Below, one piece after another: positions 53,405 through 63,380 of a DNA stretch of 64,000 nt (positions within the stretch are counted from its first letter, which is position 1; every line of letters starts with the position of its first letter). Under the pieces are notes generated by a model that made no database searches, was not told the DNA's origin, and saw only the letters and a list, made by a program, of their open reading frames with translations. The position numbers and the translations under genes are program-made. This stretch comes from Yoonia sp. BS5-3 (GTDB taxonomy: Bacteria > Pseudomonadota > Alphaproteobacteria > Rhodobacterales > Rhodobacteraceae): contig NZ_CP150951.2 of assembly GCF_038069655.2 (NCBI RefSeq), forward strand, positions 806,001 through 870,000, in the 5' to 3' direction.

Positions 53405-56333
53405 GCCAGAAGAACCGGATCGACGGCGGCCAAATAGACCGCAATACCGACGTCCAATTCACCTTTGACGGACGGTCCTATCGAGGACATGCCGGTGATA
53501 CGCTTGCCTCTGCCTTATTGGCGAATGGTGTGAGGTTGATGGGGCGCAGTTTCAAATACCACCGCCCCCGCGGCCCTTTGACGTCTGGCTCAGAAGAGCC
53601 AAACGCTTTGGTGCACCTGCGTAGCGGCGCGCGCAAAGAACCCAACACTCGCGCCACAACCGCGGAACTATTCGAGGGGCTGACCGCCACGAGCCAAAAC
53701 AAGTTGGGATCCCTGTCTTTCGATCTGCTGGCGGTGAACGACTGGCTTTCAAACTTTCTGACCGCCGGATTTTACTACAAGACATTCATGTGGCCCGCTG
53801 CGTTTTGGGAAAAGCTCTATGAGCCGATCATTCGCCGTGCGGCGGGCCTTGGGGCGCTATCATTGGAAGACGACCCCGACGTCTATGACAAAGGATTCCT
53901 GCACTGCGATCTTCTTGTCATCGGTGCCGGGCCGTCTGGTCTTATGGCAGCATTGGTCGCGGCGCGCAGTGGTGCAGATGTGATCCTTGCGGATGAAGAT
54001 TTCCGCATGGGGGGGCGTCTGAATAGCGAGACCTATGAGATTGACGACATGTCTGGCGCAGATTGGGCGGCGGCCACGGTCGCAGAGTTGGCCAATATGC
54101 CCAATGTGCGCGTGATGGCGCGCACCACTGTGATCGGCGCATTTGATCATGGGATATATGGTGCCGTCGAACGGGTCAGCGACCATATCAGCACGCCGGA
54201 GGTCGGCAAGCCGCGCCAGATTCTATGGCGTATCTACACTCAGAAAACAGTGCTGGCGGCGGGTGCCATTGAACGACCGATTGCATTTAACAACAACGAC
54301 CGGCCCGGCATTATGACGGCAAGCGCCCTGCGTAGCTATGCCAATCGGTTCGGCGTTGCCGTGGATAGACGCACGGCGATTTTCACAAACAATGATGACG
54401 GTCATCGCAGCGCAGCGGACCTGCATGCCAAGGGCGTCAAGGTCATTGTGATTGATCCGCGCACGGATGCGCCCCGATCAATGGCGTACGAAGTTTTGGC
54501 GGGTGCGCAGGTGATCGACACGATGGGGCGACTTGGGCTGACCTTCGTAAATGTTCGGCTTGCAGACGGCACGGAGCGCACGATTGAATGCGGTGCCTTG
54601 GGCGTTTCCGGCGGCTGGAACCCCAATGTCCATATGACCTGCCATCAGCGGGGGCGCCCTGTTTGGGATAATGCGCTTGCGGCCTTTGTGCCGGATACTG
54701 TGCCAACGGGCATGCATGTTGCGGGTGCGGCTGGAGGAGATTTTTCGACAGCTGCGGCCCTAGCGGGCGGTGCAAAGGCCGCGCGCCTTGCATTGGGTCT
54801 TGGGAGGCGGCTTTCCAAGATGCCGGTCGCAGAAGATGCAGCGATCAACATCACGCCCTTCTGGTACGTTCAAGGGGCCAGCCGTGCTTGGCTGGACCAG
54901 CAAAACGATGTGACGGTGAAGGACGTCAAATTGAGCCATCAGGAAGGGTTCAAATCGGTCGAGCATTTGAAACGCTACACCACCCTGGGCATGGCGACGG
55001 ACCAAGGAAAGACGTCAAATATTGGCGGTCTGGCGATCATGGCGGAGCTTACGGGGAAAGACATCCCGCAGGTCGGAACGACCATGTTCCGCCCCCCTAC
55101 ACACCCGTTGCAATCGGCGCGTTTGGCGGACGCCATCGGGGGCAAGAGTTCCACCCCAAACGCCTGACGCCGTCCCATGCGTGGGCCAAAGAGCAAGGCG
55201 CAGTCTTTGTGGAAGTTGGCAATTGGATGCGCGCTCAGTGGTTTCCAAGACCAGGCGAGACGACATGGCGTGAAAGCGTGGACCGAGAGGTGCTTGCAAC
55301 ACGTGGGTCCGTTGGGGTCTGTGATGTGACGACACTTGGCAAAATCGATGTCCAAGGCGGGGATGCTGCGACGTTCCTGAATTTGATCTACTGCAATGGT
55401 TTCGCAAAACTTCCCGTTGGCAAGACCCGCTATGGGCTGATGTTGCGCGAGGACGGGATCGCCATGGACGACGGGACAGCGGCCCGATTGGCCGAGGACC
55501 ATTTTGTCGTCACGACCACCACGGCCAATGCGACATCTGTGTATCGGCATATGGAATTTGTCCGCCAGTGTTTGGCCCCTGATTTGGATATTCAACTGAT
55601 CTCAACCACCGAAAGCTGGGCGCAATATGCGGTGGCTGGCCCTAACGCCCGGCGGGTGTTGGAAAAGATCGTAGATCAGGACATATCCAACGATACATTT
55701 CCGTTTATGGCCTGTGCCAACATCACTGTCTGCGGGGGCTTGCGCGCGCGCCTGTTTCGCATTTCGTTTAGTGGTGAACTGGCCTTCGAGATTGCCGTTC
55801 CCACAGCTTATGGCGACGCGCTGATACGGCGGATCATGTCAGTGGGTGAAGCATTCGGCATCACCCCATATGGTACCGAGGCGCTTGGTGTGATGCGCAT
55901 CGAAAAGGGGCATGCCGCCGGGAACGAGTTAAACGGGACCACCACGGCGGCCAATCTTGGGATGGGTCGGATGGTGAGCACCAAGAAAGACAGTATTGGT
56001 GCGGTGCTGTCACGGCGCAACGGCTTGAACACGTCAGATGATCTGCGCGCGGTCGGGCTGAAACCTCTTGATCCTCAGGACCTTGTGCCCGCTGGTGCGC
56101 ATCTGATGAACTCCGACGGTCCAGTGAATGCGGCACACGATCAGGGATATGTCACATCGGCGTGCTATTCACCGAACCTGGGCCATTATATCGCGCTGGC
56201 CTTTCTGAAAGACGGCAACAATCGGATCGGGGATACAATGCGCCTTGTCAGCCCCTTGACCGGTGTCGACGTCGCGGTCGAAGTTTGCAGCCCCCATTTC
56301 ATTGATCCCGAAGGGGAGCGGCTTCGTGCATGA
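53401..56333 (+). pseudogene. mgdC: N-methylglutamate dehydrogenase, SoxA-like alpha subunit, frame-shifted
   Basis: The alpha subunit would be 977 residues, but it is split between two frames. Part one (53401-55167, 588 codons) has a 2Fe-2S-like N-terminal domain (FTFDGRSYRGHAGDTLASALL), the FAD motif LLVIGAGPSGLMAALVAARS and a second nucleotide site. Part two, in another frame from about 55098 to 56333, has the aminomethyltransferase (GcvT-like, folate-binding) domain (RGSVGVCDVTTLGKIDVQG, YGTEALGVMRIEKGH). The break is at CG-C6-TAC (55092-55097); seven Cs would restore the family text RPPYTPVAIGAFGG. It is a real mutation, slippage site or sequencing/assembly error. Confidence 0.8.
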
Positions 56334-56880
56334 TCTGACACCAACACCTGCATTGGGGGTTGCTCCTCAAACCATCGGCACCGTGAAGATTACAGAAAAC
56401 ACAAATGTCGCGCTGGCCTCTGTTGCGGCGCGAAACGGTACGGCGCAGACCTGCGCCAAAATCCTCAAATCCATGCTGGGGCAAGTTCCAGACATCAGCA
56501 AAGCGGCTTTTCATAATTCAGAGGTCGGGTTTTGGATAGGGGCTGACCAATGGATGATGGGTGCCCCGATGGACACACATGAAGACCTCTCTGATCGGCT
56601 AAAATCAAAGTTTGGCGCAGCGGCATCTATTACCGAACAATCGGGGGGGTGGGTCGTTATTGATGTGGTTGGTAAACACATGCCCGATATGTGCGAAATC
56701 CTGTGCAATATCCCTATTCGCAAGATGGTCGCAGGGGACGTTCAACGCACGATGGTCCATAAACACAGCTGCTTTGTTATCAAACACCAAGCCTCCTATC
56801 ATATTCGGGTTATCGGGCCGCGTTCATCCGCCGGATCGTTATATGATGCACTGATCACAGCTGCGACTTCAGTGGCATAA
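56326..56880 (+). CDS. mgdD: N-methylglutamate dehydrogenase, SoxG-like gamma subunit
   Basis: A 184-residue protein like sarcosine oxidase subunit gamma: VALASVAARNGT near the N-terminus, GFWIGADQWMM in the middle, SGGWVVIDVVGKHMPDMCEILCNI, and the C-terminal SFVIKH-type stretch (SCFVIKHQASYHIRVI). I take the GTG at 56326 as start; GGGGAG lies upstream and it overlaps the mgdC end by 8 bases. It completes the four-subunit enzyme set. Confidence 0.78.
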   Translation: MHDLTPTPALGVAPQTIGTVKITENTNVALASVAARNGTAQTCAKILKSMLGQVPDISKAAFHNSEVGFWIGADQWMMGAPMDTHEDLSDRLKSKFGAAASITEQSGGWVVIDVVGKHMPDMCEILCNIPIRKMVAGDVQRTMVHKHSCFVIKHQASYHIRVIGPRSSAGSLYDALITAATSVA

Positions 56881-56951
56881 CGTGCAATCCTTGACCTGCC
56901 ATATCGGGGCTTGTTGTACTCGCCCTACTCCATCCACGGGACCTCTGGGAC

Positions 56952-56979
56952 TTGACCGTCCATTTGAGACGACTAGAAC
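56952..56979 (+). promoter_or_regulatory. Candidate promoter of the XRE-cupin regulator gene
   Basis: TTGACC (56952-56957), 16 bases, TAGAAC (56974-56979), about 20 bases before the start codon. A second TTGACC lies near 56891. Strength is uncertain. Confidence 0.4.
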
Positions 56980-56997
56980 CCAAAAGATGCATAAAGA

Positions 56998-57642
56998 GTG
57001 AATATCAACGCTATGGCCAAGATCCCACTGTCCCAAGACCCCCACCGCGCCAGTGAGGTTCGCGAAAAAGTCCTAGAAGTCGCGATTGGCCGCGTTGTAC
57101 GTGCTCAGCGACGCAAGCAGAATATCACCGTCGCCGATTTGTCCGAAACAACAGGTCTGTCGATCGGCATGCTGTCGAAAATCGAAAATGGTAACACTTC
57201 TCCGTCTTTGACAACGCTTCAGACACTGGCAAACGCGCTGTCTGTGCCGATCACCTCATTCTTTCGCGGTTTTGAAGAAGTCCGCACCGCCGTGCACACG
57301 AAGGCCGGTGAAGGCGTTGAACTTGAACGCGAAGGGACACGGGCGAACCACCAGTACAACCTTTTGGGTCACATTGGATCAAACACAAGCGGGGTGATCG
57401 TGGAGCCGTATATGATCACTCTCTCAGAAAAATCCGACGTTTTCCCGGCCTTTCAACACGGCGGAATTGAAACAATTTACATGCTTGAAGGCGAGATAGA
57501 CTATCTCCACGGCGATACGGTTTATCCGCTGAAGCCTGGCGATACGCTGTTTTTTGACGCGGATGCGCCGCACGGGCCGAAAGTGCTGGTCAAGCTTCCC
57601 GCGCGTTTTCTGTCTATCATCAGCTACCCACAAAGCACCTGA
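56998..57642 (+). CDS. XRE-family regulator with C-terminal cupin
   Basis: A 214-residue regulator. The HTH (about residues 30-90) reads IGRVVRAQRRKQNITVADLSETTGLSIGMLSKIENGNTSPSL. The cupin (about 135-210) has FQHGGIETIYMLEGEIDYLHG and PGDTLFFDADAPHGP, a small-molecule-sensing fold. The start may be GTG at 56998 or ATG at 57013. It sits between mgdABCD and the convergent dmm genes, so control of methylamine use is likely, with a pathway intermediate as possible signal; that is inference from position. Confidence 0.85.
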   Translation: MNINAMAKIPLSQDPHRASEVREKVLEVAIGRVVRAQRRKQNITVADLSETTGLSIGMLSKIENGNTSPSLTTLQTLANALSVPITSFFRGFEEVRTAVHTKAGEGVELEREGTRANHQYNLLGHIGSNTSGVIVEPYMITLSEKSDVFPAFQHGGIETIYMLEGEIDYLHGDTVYPLKPGDTLFFDADAPHGPKVLVKLPARFLSIISYPQST

Positions 57643-57645
57643 GGA

Positions 57646-58713
57646 TCAGGGCACGAACGGAGGCTCGGTCTCCGGCTCTGGGAAGATTCCAGGGCTTGTT
57701 GGGAGCCCGTCATCGAATTTCGACAGATAGTCCAACATCATCGGACGATTGTCGATAAACCCCTTATAAGTGGCCAGTTCGTCCGGCAGATCGCGGATCA
57801 CGCGGTGCAGACGGCGGCCCCATTTCGGCATCGTCATCAAGTCTTGAAAGCTGCACAGGTAGCATCTGATCGGAAACGCCAGACCGTTGGAACGTGGCAA
57901 ACGATAGAAGGTCTGTAGCTCCACGCGCAGGTGCTGTTTGGCCCCAATGTTTTCGGGCGTCAGGGTCGTTTTTTGAATGCCCCATTTGTGGTAGTTTTCG
58001 GGTGAGGTATCCAAAAGCGGGTTGACTGTCATGGTCCAGTTGAGCCGCCGCGCAGGTGCGCCTTGTTGTATGTTGAGCAGGAACTTGAGCGCGCGTTTGA
58101 AAATCCCCATCTCATGGGCCATTGGAACCGGCGCGTGCCATTCGAAGAAATTCATGCCGATGTCAAAATCAAGCGACCAATCCGCCTGCGTTGTGATCAT
58201 ACCGGCATCCATCCACAGGTTGTTTTCGCGTTGATCTAAGACCGCAAAATCACCCTGGCTTTGGCGCGTGATGTATTCCATTGGACCATAGGGCAGCGTC
58301 GTTTCGTCCAGAAAAGTGAAGGTGTCATCAATGCCGAGGGGTTTGTTCACCCAACGCCATGTGTCACCATTTCGGTGCAGTTCAAACAGATCAGGATAGT
58401 CTTCAGATTTGCTGACCATGATCAATTCCAGCAGGTCCCAGCCTGCCAAGGTCATATGAGGCAGCGACTGGCAGCGTAGGGGGTCATCATCCAGCACCTT
58501 GGCACGGTCGCGCATTTCAGACACGTAATGTTCGTCCACATCAAAGCGTTTTTCATAGACTGACCCCTCCGGCCCGCCGCGATGTTGTTCCATGTTCACG
58601 GAGTACATGTAGCTGTCTTCATGGAAGGGGAACGGAAACCGTTTGATCGCCCATTCAGAATTGTAGAACGAATAATCGTCGCGGAAGGTTTCATCGTTGA
58701 ATTGCAGTGTCAT
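57646..58713 (-). CDS. dmmC: Dimethylamine monooxygenase haem subunit (DUF3445/HODM alpha-like)
   Basis: A 355-residue protein of the DUF3445 (haem-dependent oxidative N-demethylase) family. It begins FNDETFRDDYSFYNSEWAIKRFPFPFHED and contains NLWMDAGMITTQADWSLDFDIG and ETFYRLPRSNGLAFPIRCYLC-type text in a PAS-like fold that holds haem in HODM. It would demethylate dimethylamine to methylamine and formaldehyde. The gene is last in dmmD-A-B-C order and its ATG overlaps the reductase stop by four bases. Confidence 0.85.
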   Translation of the reverse strand: MTLQFNDETFRDDYSFYNSEWAIKRFPFPFHEDSYMYSVNMEQHRGGPEGSVYEKRFDVDEHYVSEMRDRAKVLDDDPLRCQSLPHMTLAGWDLLELIMVSKSEDYPDLFELHRNGDTWRWVNKPLGIDDTFTFLDETTLPYGPMEYITRQSQGDFAVLDQRENNLWMDAGMITTQADWSLDFDIGMNFFEWHAPVPMAHEMGIFKRALKFLLNIQQGAPARRLNWTMTVNPLLDTSPENYHKWGIQKTTLTPENIGAKQHLRVELQTFYRLPRSNGLAFPIRCYLCSFQDLMTMPKWGRRLHRVIRDLPDELATYKGFIDNRPMMLDYLSKFDDGLPTSPGIFPEPETEPPFVP

Positions 58714-59693
58714 AGGTCAAGCTCCAGATTTGAGCCGATGAAACGGCTCACACAGGGCATAATTTTCTGCCCGCTCGATTGGTCAGCTTCATCGAGCCAA
58801 TGATCACGATGAACGAATTCACCTGTGGCCGAGACGACAGCGGTTTCGCACTGACCGCAGGACCCACCACGGCACATGAAAGGCGCCTTGACCCCCACCC
58901 GCTCGATGGCTTCCAGCAGGCTTTCGTGTTCGCCCACCGTGATGGTTTTGTCAGACTTGCACAGGTGAACCTCGAACGGAGCACCGGGCGCGGGCGCCGT
59001 GAATTCTTCGGAATGGACATGCGCATCAGGCCAGCCCATGCCAGCGGCCGTATCATGCACCCAGCCGATCATGCCAGATGGCCCGCAAACATAGGCGTGG
59101 GTCCCAAGCGGTTGCCCATCCAACAAAGCAGCCAGCGGGATCGCTTGCTTTTTTTCATCATAATAAATGTGCACTTTGTTCGGGTACTTCGCCGTTAGCA
59201 TATCGACATAAGACCCCAGCGCCTTTGACCGGACACTGTAGTGCAGCTCCCAGTTTCCGTTTGACTGCTCTAACTGGCCGATCATCGCCAAAAACGGTGT
59301 TATGCCGATACCACCGGCAAAGAAGAGGTGTTTCTTGGCGCGCAGATCGAGGCTGAACAGGTTCACCGGATAGGTGATCGTCATGGCATCACCCTCTGCC
59401 ACCTGGGTGTGCATAAACACCGACCCACCGCGCCCGTTGTCTTCCCTCCGCACGGAAATGGCATAGGTCGACAGATCGGCCGGATCAGACATTAGCGAAT
59501 ACGGGTTCAACCGCGTCCGATCCGCGTCTTTCATCGTAACAACCGTGTGCGCGCCGCCAGAAAACGGCGGGAAGTCAGCCCCATCTGGTCGAGTGAATTC
59601 AAAGCGGCAGACCTGTTCGGTGACAGGTACAATCGCGCTGACGATTACGGAAATTTCTTCTGCTCCAGCCTTTGCCTTTTGGGGTGCGCTCAT
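58710..59693 (-). CDS. dmmB: Dimethylamine monooxygenase reductase (PDR/VanB family)
   Basis: A 327-residue phthalate-dioxygenase-reductase-type protein. The flavin domain has RLNPYSLMSDPADLSTYAIS, the NAD domain has FFAGGIGITPFLAMIGQL and YVCGPSGMIGW, and the C-terminal plant-type 2Fe-2S site is CRGGSCGQCETAV with a distant final cysteine (MPCVSRF). It passes electrons from NAD(P)H to the haem subunit. The ATG at 59693 overlaps the dmmA stop (ATGA). Confidence 0.9.
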   Translation of the reverse strand: MSAPQKAKAGAEEISVIVSAIVPVTEQVCRFEFTRPDGADFPPFSGGAHTVVTMKDADRTRLNPYSLMSDPADLSTYAISVRREDNGRGGSVFMHTQVAEGDAMTITYPVNLFSLDLRAKKHLFFAGGIGITPFLAMIGQLEQSNGNWELHYSVRSKALGSYVDMLTAKYPNKVHIYYDEKKQAIPLAALLDGQPLGTHAYVCGPSGMIGWVHDTAAGMGWPDAHVHSEEFTAPAPGAPFEVHLCKSDKTITVGEHESLLEAIERVGVKAPFMCRGGSCGQCETAVVSATGEFVHRDHWLDEADQSSGQKIMPCVSRFIGSNLELDL

Positions 59694-60286
59694 TCGTAAA
59701 TCCCCTTGCTCTCCGGTACATTTCCGGGATCTTCGGCATCCACGCAGACGGCCTGATACGCGGCCAAGCGGCGGGAATAATGATCCCGCACAAAAAGGTT
59801 CAACCCGCAATGGCTACAGACGAATGGATCGGTTTCCACATCTTCAGTGAAGCCTTTGCAATGGACACATTGCATCCGCCGTGCCGTGGACCCCCGATGT
59901 TCCGTCTGAATAGATCCAAACGGCACTCCCGCCTGAATGGCCTCGTTCAAGGCCTGCCCCATCAGGCTTTCGGTACCTGACAGATAAAGCTGCAGGCCCA
60001 TCTTCGCGTCGCTCAGTACCCGCTTGATGCGCAAAAGCGCGGCATCATAACTCGGTCCTTCGTAAAATTGGGCTGGGGAGAGGGCCTGTAATTTTTCGGC
60101 GTAGTCCGTCCCGCGGCTGATGAAAATGATATGCGCTTTGACCATCAGATCCGGCGTTGCGACGTCGATGATCGCCTCTGCCCCCTGCGCATCCGCGATG
60201 AAAAGATGCGCAGGCCCCGTGCGCGGTTCGAGAGTTCCCCAAACAGGGCGGCTTTGGATGCTGGGTGGAAAATCAAATTTAGACAT
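59690..60286 (-). CDS. dmmA: Dimethylamine monooxygenase subunit DmmA-like
   Basis: A 198-residue protein of the DmmA-type family. The N-terminal part has PVWGTLEPRTGPAHLFIADA; the C-terminal part holds a rubredoxin/zinc-ribbon-like cysteine set CVHCKG and CSHCGLNLFVRDHYSRRLAAY. The four cysteines probably bind zinc or iron, so it may be an electron carrier or assembly subunit of the demethylase. It lies between dmmD (12 bases upstream) and dmmB (4-base overlap). Confidence 0.85.
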   Translation of the reverse strand: MSKFDFPPSIQSRPVWGTLEPRTGPAHLFIADAQGAEAIIDVATPDLMVKAHIIFISRGTDYAEKLQALSPAQFYEGPSYDAALLRIKRVLSDAKMGLQLYLSGTESLMGQALNEAIQAGVPFGSIQTEHRGSTARRMQCVHCKGFTEDVETDPFVCSHCGLNLFVRDHYSRRLAAYQAVCVDAEDPGNVPESKGIYE

Positions 60287-60298
60287 ACCGCCCCCTAC

Positions 60299-61447
60299 TT
60301 AGCCCTTCGCCGTCCGGATCGATTTATCTTTGTCGTAGAACGGCATTTCCTCAGCCGTCGCAGGAAGTTCGGTTCCGTCCGGCTGTTTCACCACCAAGGG
60401 CGTTCCTGGAACAGCGGCATCTGGCGCAATCCGCGCGATCGCAACGGAATAGCCATTAAGTTCGGAGGACAGACCATAAGTGACGACGCCGATATCTTCG
60501 CCATCGCGCAGAACGCGCGCGTGCATTTCCATCTGGTCCATGCTGTCGGTCAGCTTCACGCCGTAGATCTTGAACCGCTCTTTGCCCTTTGCAGCATAGT
60601 GGTTTTCAGCCCCAACGAAGCCCTCTTTGCCCGGCGATACGGTGAAATCGAGGCCCAGTTCCCAAAGCGTGTCACCGCAGGGTTCATCGTCAAAGGGGAA
60701 GGTTTCCGAGTTATCGCCCGGGTAGAACAACAGATAGCTTTCGATGCGCAACATATCGAGCGTGCTAAACTGCACAGGGCGCACGCCCATGTCTTTGCCA
60801 GCCTCCAGAATGGAGTCCCAAAGATGCACGGCGTCTTTTGCGCGGCAGAAAATTTCGTACCCGCGTTCACCGGTATAACCTGTTCGCGAAATCATAACGT
60901 CGCGGCCATAGAGACGGGTTTGGACAATGCCAAAATAGGCCAGATCACGGATGCTTGGAATTTCTTGTGCGAGCAGATCAACGGCGACCGGACCTTGCAG
61001 CGACATATCATGCAAATCATCGTCGAACAAAATTTCGCAGTTCTTACCTGCCGCCGCTGCGGCCAGTTGTTCCATACCTGTGCCGGTGCCATGTACGACA
61101 AGCCAGGAATTCACGGCGATGTGGTAGATGATGCAATCGTCAATGAACTTGCCTTCACTGTTGAGAATGGACGCATAGGTCGACCGACCCGGTGCGATTT
61201 TTTCAACGTTGCGCGTGGTGACGCGGTCAATCACATAGGCCGCATCAGCCCCGACCACATGTACTTTCTTAAGCCCAGACACATCCATAAGGCCCGCCTT
61301 GGTGCGGATTGCCTCATAATCGGCTTTCGCGCGTTCTGGCGTATGATCATAGAACCAAGCGGTTCCCATGCCATTCCAGTCTTCCAATTCGCCACCGATT
61401 TCTGCGTGGCGGTGTGCGAGCGCGGACGTTCTCCAAAGAATAGCCAT
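60299..61447 (-). CDS. dmmD: GcvT-like aminomethyltransferase of the dmm operon
   Basis: A 382-residue folate-binding protein of the GcvT/T-protein family: AGLMDVSGLKKVHVVGADAA, LNSEGKFIDDCIIY, SRTGYTGERGYEIF and DMLRIESYLLFYPGDN. In dimethylamine users it is thought to pass the formaldehyde-level carbon from demethylation to tetrahydrofolate. First of the four dmm genes, consistent with dmmDABC of Ruegeria pomeroyi. Name by order and family; biochemical role inferred. Confidence 0.83.
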   Translation of the reverse strand: MAILWRTSALAHRHAEIGGELEDWNGMGTAWFYDHTPERAKADYEAIRTKAGLMDVSGLKKVHVVGADAAYVIDRVTTRNVEKIAPGRSTYASILNSEGKFIDDCIIYHIAVNSWLVVHGTGTGMEQLAAAAAGKNCEILFDDDLHDMSLQGPVAVDLLAQEIPSIRDLAYFGIVQTRLYGRDVMISRTGYTGERGYEIFCRAKDAVHLWDSILEAGKDMGVRPVQFSTLDMLRIESYLLFYPGDNSETFPFDDEPCGDTLWELGLDFTVSPGKEGFVGAENHYAAKGKERFKIYGVKLTDSMDQMEMHARVLRDGEDIGVVTYGLSSELNGYSVAIARIAPDAAVPGTPLVVKQPDGTELPATAEEMPFYDKDKSIRTAKG

Positions 61448-61587
61448 TTCGTGTCCTTTGTCGGTATTTGTTTGACCAGATTGAGACTCAGGCGGCGCTT
61501 GAAATCAAGACTGTCAGTCAAAATAGTTTCCTTACAGGCAAAAGGGCCTGCATAGCAGGCCCCAATGCTTCATTTTTCAGCGTCTTC

Positions 61588-61758
61588 TTACTTATACTTC
61601 GCGTATTTCGCTGCTTCTGCCTTTTGCCCAACCGCCAGAGCGACAATGCAAATCACGATCGATAAGACGGTGAACAGACCCGGCAGCGCGGTTCCGTAGC
61701 CCATGAAGATGGGGCCAGACACGCCGTCCCAAGTCGCGTTTTCAAATGGAAATCCCAT
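61588..61758 (-). CDS. 56-residue single-TM membrane protein between amt and dmmD
   Basis: A short frame with an AAGGAG ribosome site 8 bases before its ATG at 61758. The protein starts MGFPFENATWDGVSGPIFMG, has one hydrophobic helix (about residues 24-44, LPGLFTVLSIVICIVALAV) and ends in a basic tail QKAEAAKYAKYK. It lies 27 bases after the amt stop on the same strand and upstream of dmmD. It may be a small partner of the ammonium channel or of the demethylase; I know no family name. Confidence 0.7.
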   Translation of the reverse strand: MGFPFENATWDGVSGPIFMGYGTALPGLFTVLSIVICIVALAVGQKAEAAKYAKYK

Positions 61759-61785
61759 TGGTTTTCTCCTTGTTGATCTTCTGGT

Positions 61786-63171
61786 TTAGGTTGCAGCAGG
61801 GGCAGACACAGGTGTGCCCTCTGGATAGGCCTGAGCCGGCACTTTAACCGTGTCCAAACCTGCGAGCTCTGCGGCTTCTGGAACACGCAGCATGTCAAAC
61901 ATCTTCAGAATGAAGGATGTGAGATAACCCGTCCCAAGGCCCAGAGCGATGAAGACAACACAGCCCACGAACTGACCAACAAGGCTAATTGTTGGTGCAT
62001 CCGCACCACCGAGTGCTGGGTAGCCAGCTGCTGTCACACCAAGGATCAACATGCCGTAGATGCCGATTGTACCGTGAACGGTGACGGCACCAACAGCATC
62101 ATCGATCCCGAATTTCTCGAGAACCCCAGCCGCAGGTTTCAGAAGAAGCCCAGCACCAACTGCGATGATGAACGTCAGACCCGGCCAGTACAAATCTACG
62201 CCTGATGCAACGGAAATGATCCCAGCCAAGGCGCCAGACATCATCCAGAATGGGTCTTTCGTTGCAACCCATGCGCCGATGATACCGCCACCAATCGCCA
62301 TCAGAACGTTGAACGCCAATGCGCCAAGATTTGTTGGTGTGCCATAGATCGTGGAGTAGTTACCGCCCCATGACCATGCTTCACCGCCAACGACAACGCA
62401 GCCCATCAAAAAGCCCCAGAAACCGACGATGATGATCATCAGGCCTGTGGCAGTCAGTGGCATGTTGTGACCTGGCAGGTCATTGGCGGTGCCGTCTTCG
62501 TTGAATTTCCCGATCCGCGGACCAAGGTTGATAAGAACACCCAAAGCAAAGAAGGCAGCGACAGCGTGCACCAGTCCGGCGGCACCAAAGTCGTGAACAC
62601 CCCACTGCTGAACCAACCAACCATCAGCATGCCAAGCCCAAGCGGCCGCAACCGTCCAGCTAAAGCCCCCCAGTACGATGGCACAAATGACAAAGCCCAC
62701 TGTCTGGATGCGCTCAATCACAGCACCAGACATGATAGAGGCCGTCGTGGCGGCAAAGAGTGCAAACGCACCCCAGAACACGCCGTCGATCTGATCTTCA
62801 GTGTTTGGCCCCATGTAGGCTGCGCTTTCACCCCAACCCCATGCGATGGCGTTAGCATATGCGGCACCCGAAATCCCGTTTGGCCCCTCAGAGAATGTAA
62901 GACCTGTTGGGAAACCCCAATAGACCCACCACCCAAAGAAGTAGAACGCCGGAATCACAAATGCGAAGGCGAGGATGTTTTTCACACCGGACGACAACGC
63001 ATTCTTGGCGCGTGATGCACCCATCTCATAGGCCAAAAAGCCCGCGTGAATGATGATCATGAGTGGGATGGTTAAGTAATAGTAAAGCTCCGCGAACATG
63101 GTGTTCGTCAGATTACCTTTCGTTTCTATTGCGGCGACCTGCGCTGCTAATTCTGCAAGTTGTTCTTCCAC
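61786..63171 (-). CDS. amt: Ammonium transporter (Amt family)
   Basis: A 461-residue channel with about eleven TM helices. The pore's twin histidines lie in HDFGAAGLVHAVAAFF and AVTVHGTIGIYGMLIL. GAVIERIQTVGFVICAIV, in the region of the ammonium-recruitment site, is also present. A short coiled-coil-like N-terminal extension (EEQLAELAAQVAAIETK) precedes TM1. I take the GTG at 63171 with GGGGAAA upstream; ATG at 63099 is the alternative. It would recapture ammonium released from methylamines. No glnK adjoins. Confidence 0.9.
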   Translation of the reverse strand: MEEQLAELAAQVAAIETKGNLTNTMFAELYYYLTIPLMIIIHAGFLAYEMGASRAKNALSSGVKNILAFAFVIPAFYFFGWWVYWGFPTGLTFSEGPNGISGAAYANAIAWGWGESAAYMGPNTEDQIDGVFWGAFALFAATTASIMSGAVIERIQTVGFVICAIVLGGFSWTVAAAWAWHADGWLVQQWGVHDFGAAGLVHAVAAFFALGVLINLGPRIGKFNEDGTANDLPGHNMPLTATGLMIIIVGFWGFLMGCVVVGGEAWSWGGNYSTIYGTPTNLGALAFNVLMAIGGGIIGAWVATKDPFWMMSGALAGIISVASGVDLYWPGLTFIIAVGAGLLLKPAAGVLEKFGIDDAVGAVTVHGTIGIYGMLILGVTAAGYPALGGADAPTISLVGQFVGCVVFIALGLGTGYLTSFILKMFDMLRVPEAAELAGLDTVKVPAQAYPEGTPVSAPAAT

Positions 63172-63380
63172 GGTTTTTCCCCAGCTGGTGAATGTTGCTC
63201 TTTGTCGGCCCCTTCGAATCTGGGCCGCTCCCAAAAATGAACCATGGAGGATGAGTTCTGGCTAGAACTTTTTGCCTGATGTGAAAATTTGTTTCCCAGT
63301 AGTTGATCAGCCTGAAACGGGGTGTTAGCGTCAGATTCGATCAACCTGCGGTGTGCAGACCAATTATTGAGGATATCTAA
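63172..63380. promoter_or_regulatory. Divergent control region of amt and mgsA
   Basis: 209 non-coding bases between two divergent starts, AT-rich around 63255-63320. It must contain promoters for amt (minus) and mgsA (plus). No clear NtrC or sigma-54 element could be assigned by eye. Confidence 0.5.

Noticed and set aside
54888..55097. Independent gene starting at 54888 for the second part of the mgdC locus
   Set aside because: The first 70 codons of that frame are out-of-frame text of mgdC; family-like sequence begins only at the C-run, so it is a frameshifted single gene.
60131..61555. 474-codon frame on the + strand opposite dmmD and dmmA
   Set aside because: It is antisense to two well-supported genes, has no recognisable domain and a cysteine/histidine/arginine-rich translation; a shadow of codon bias.
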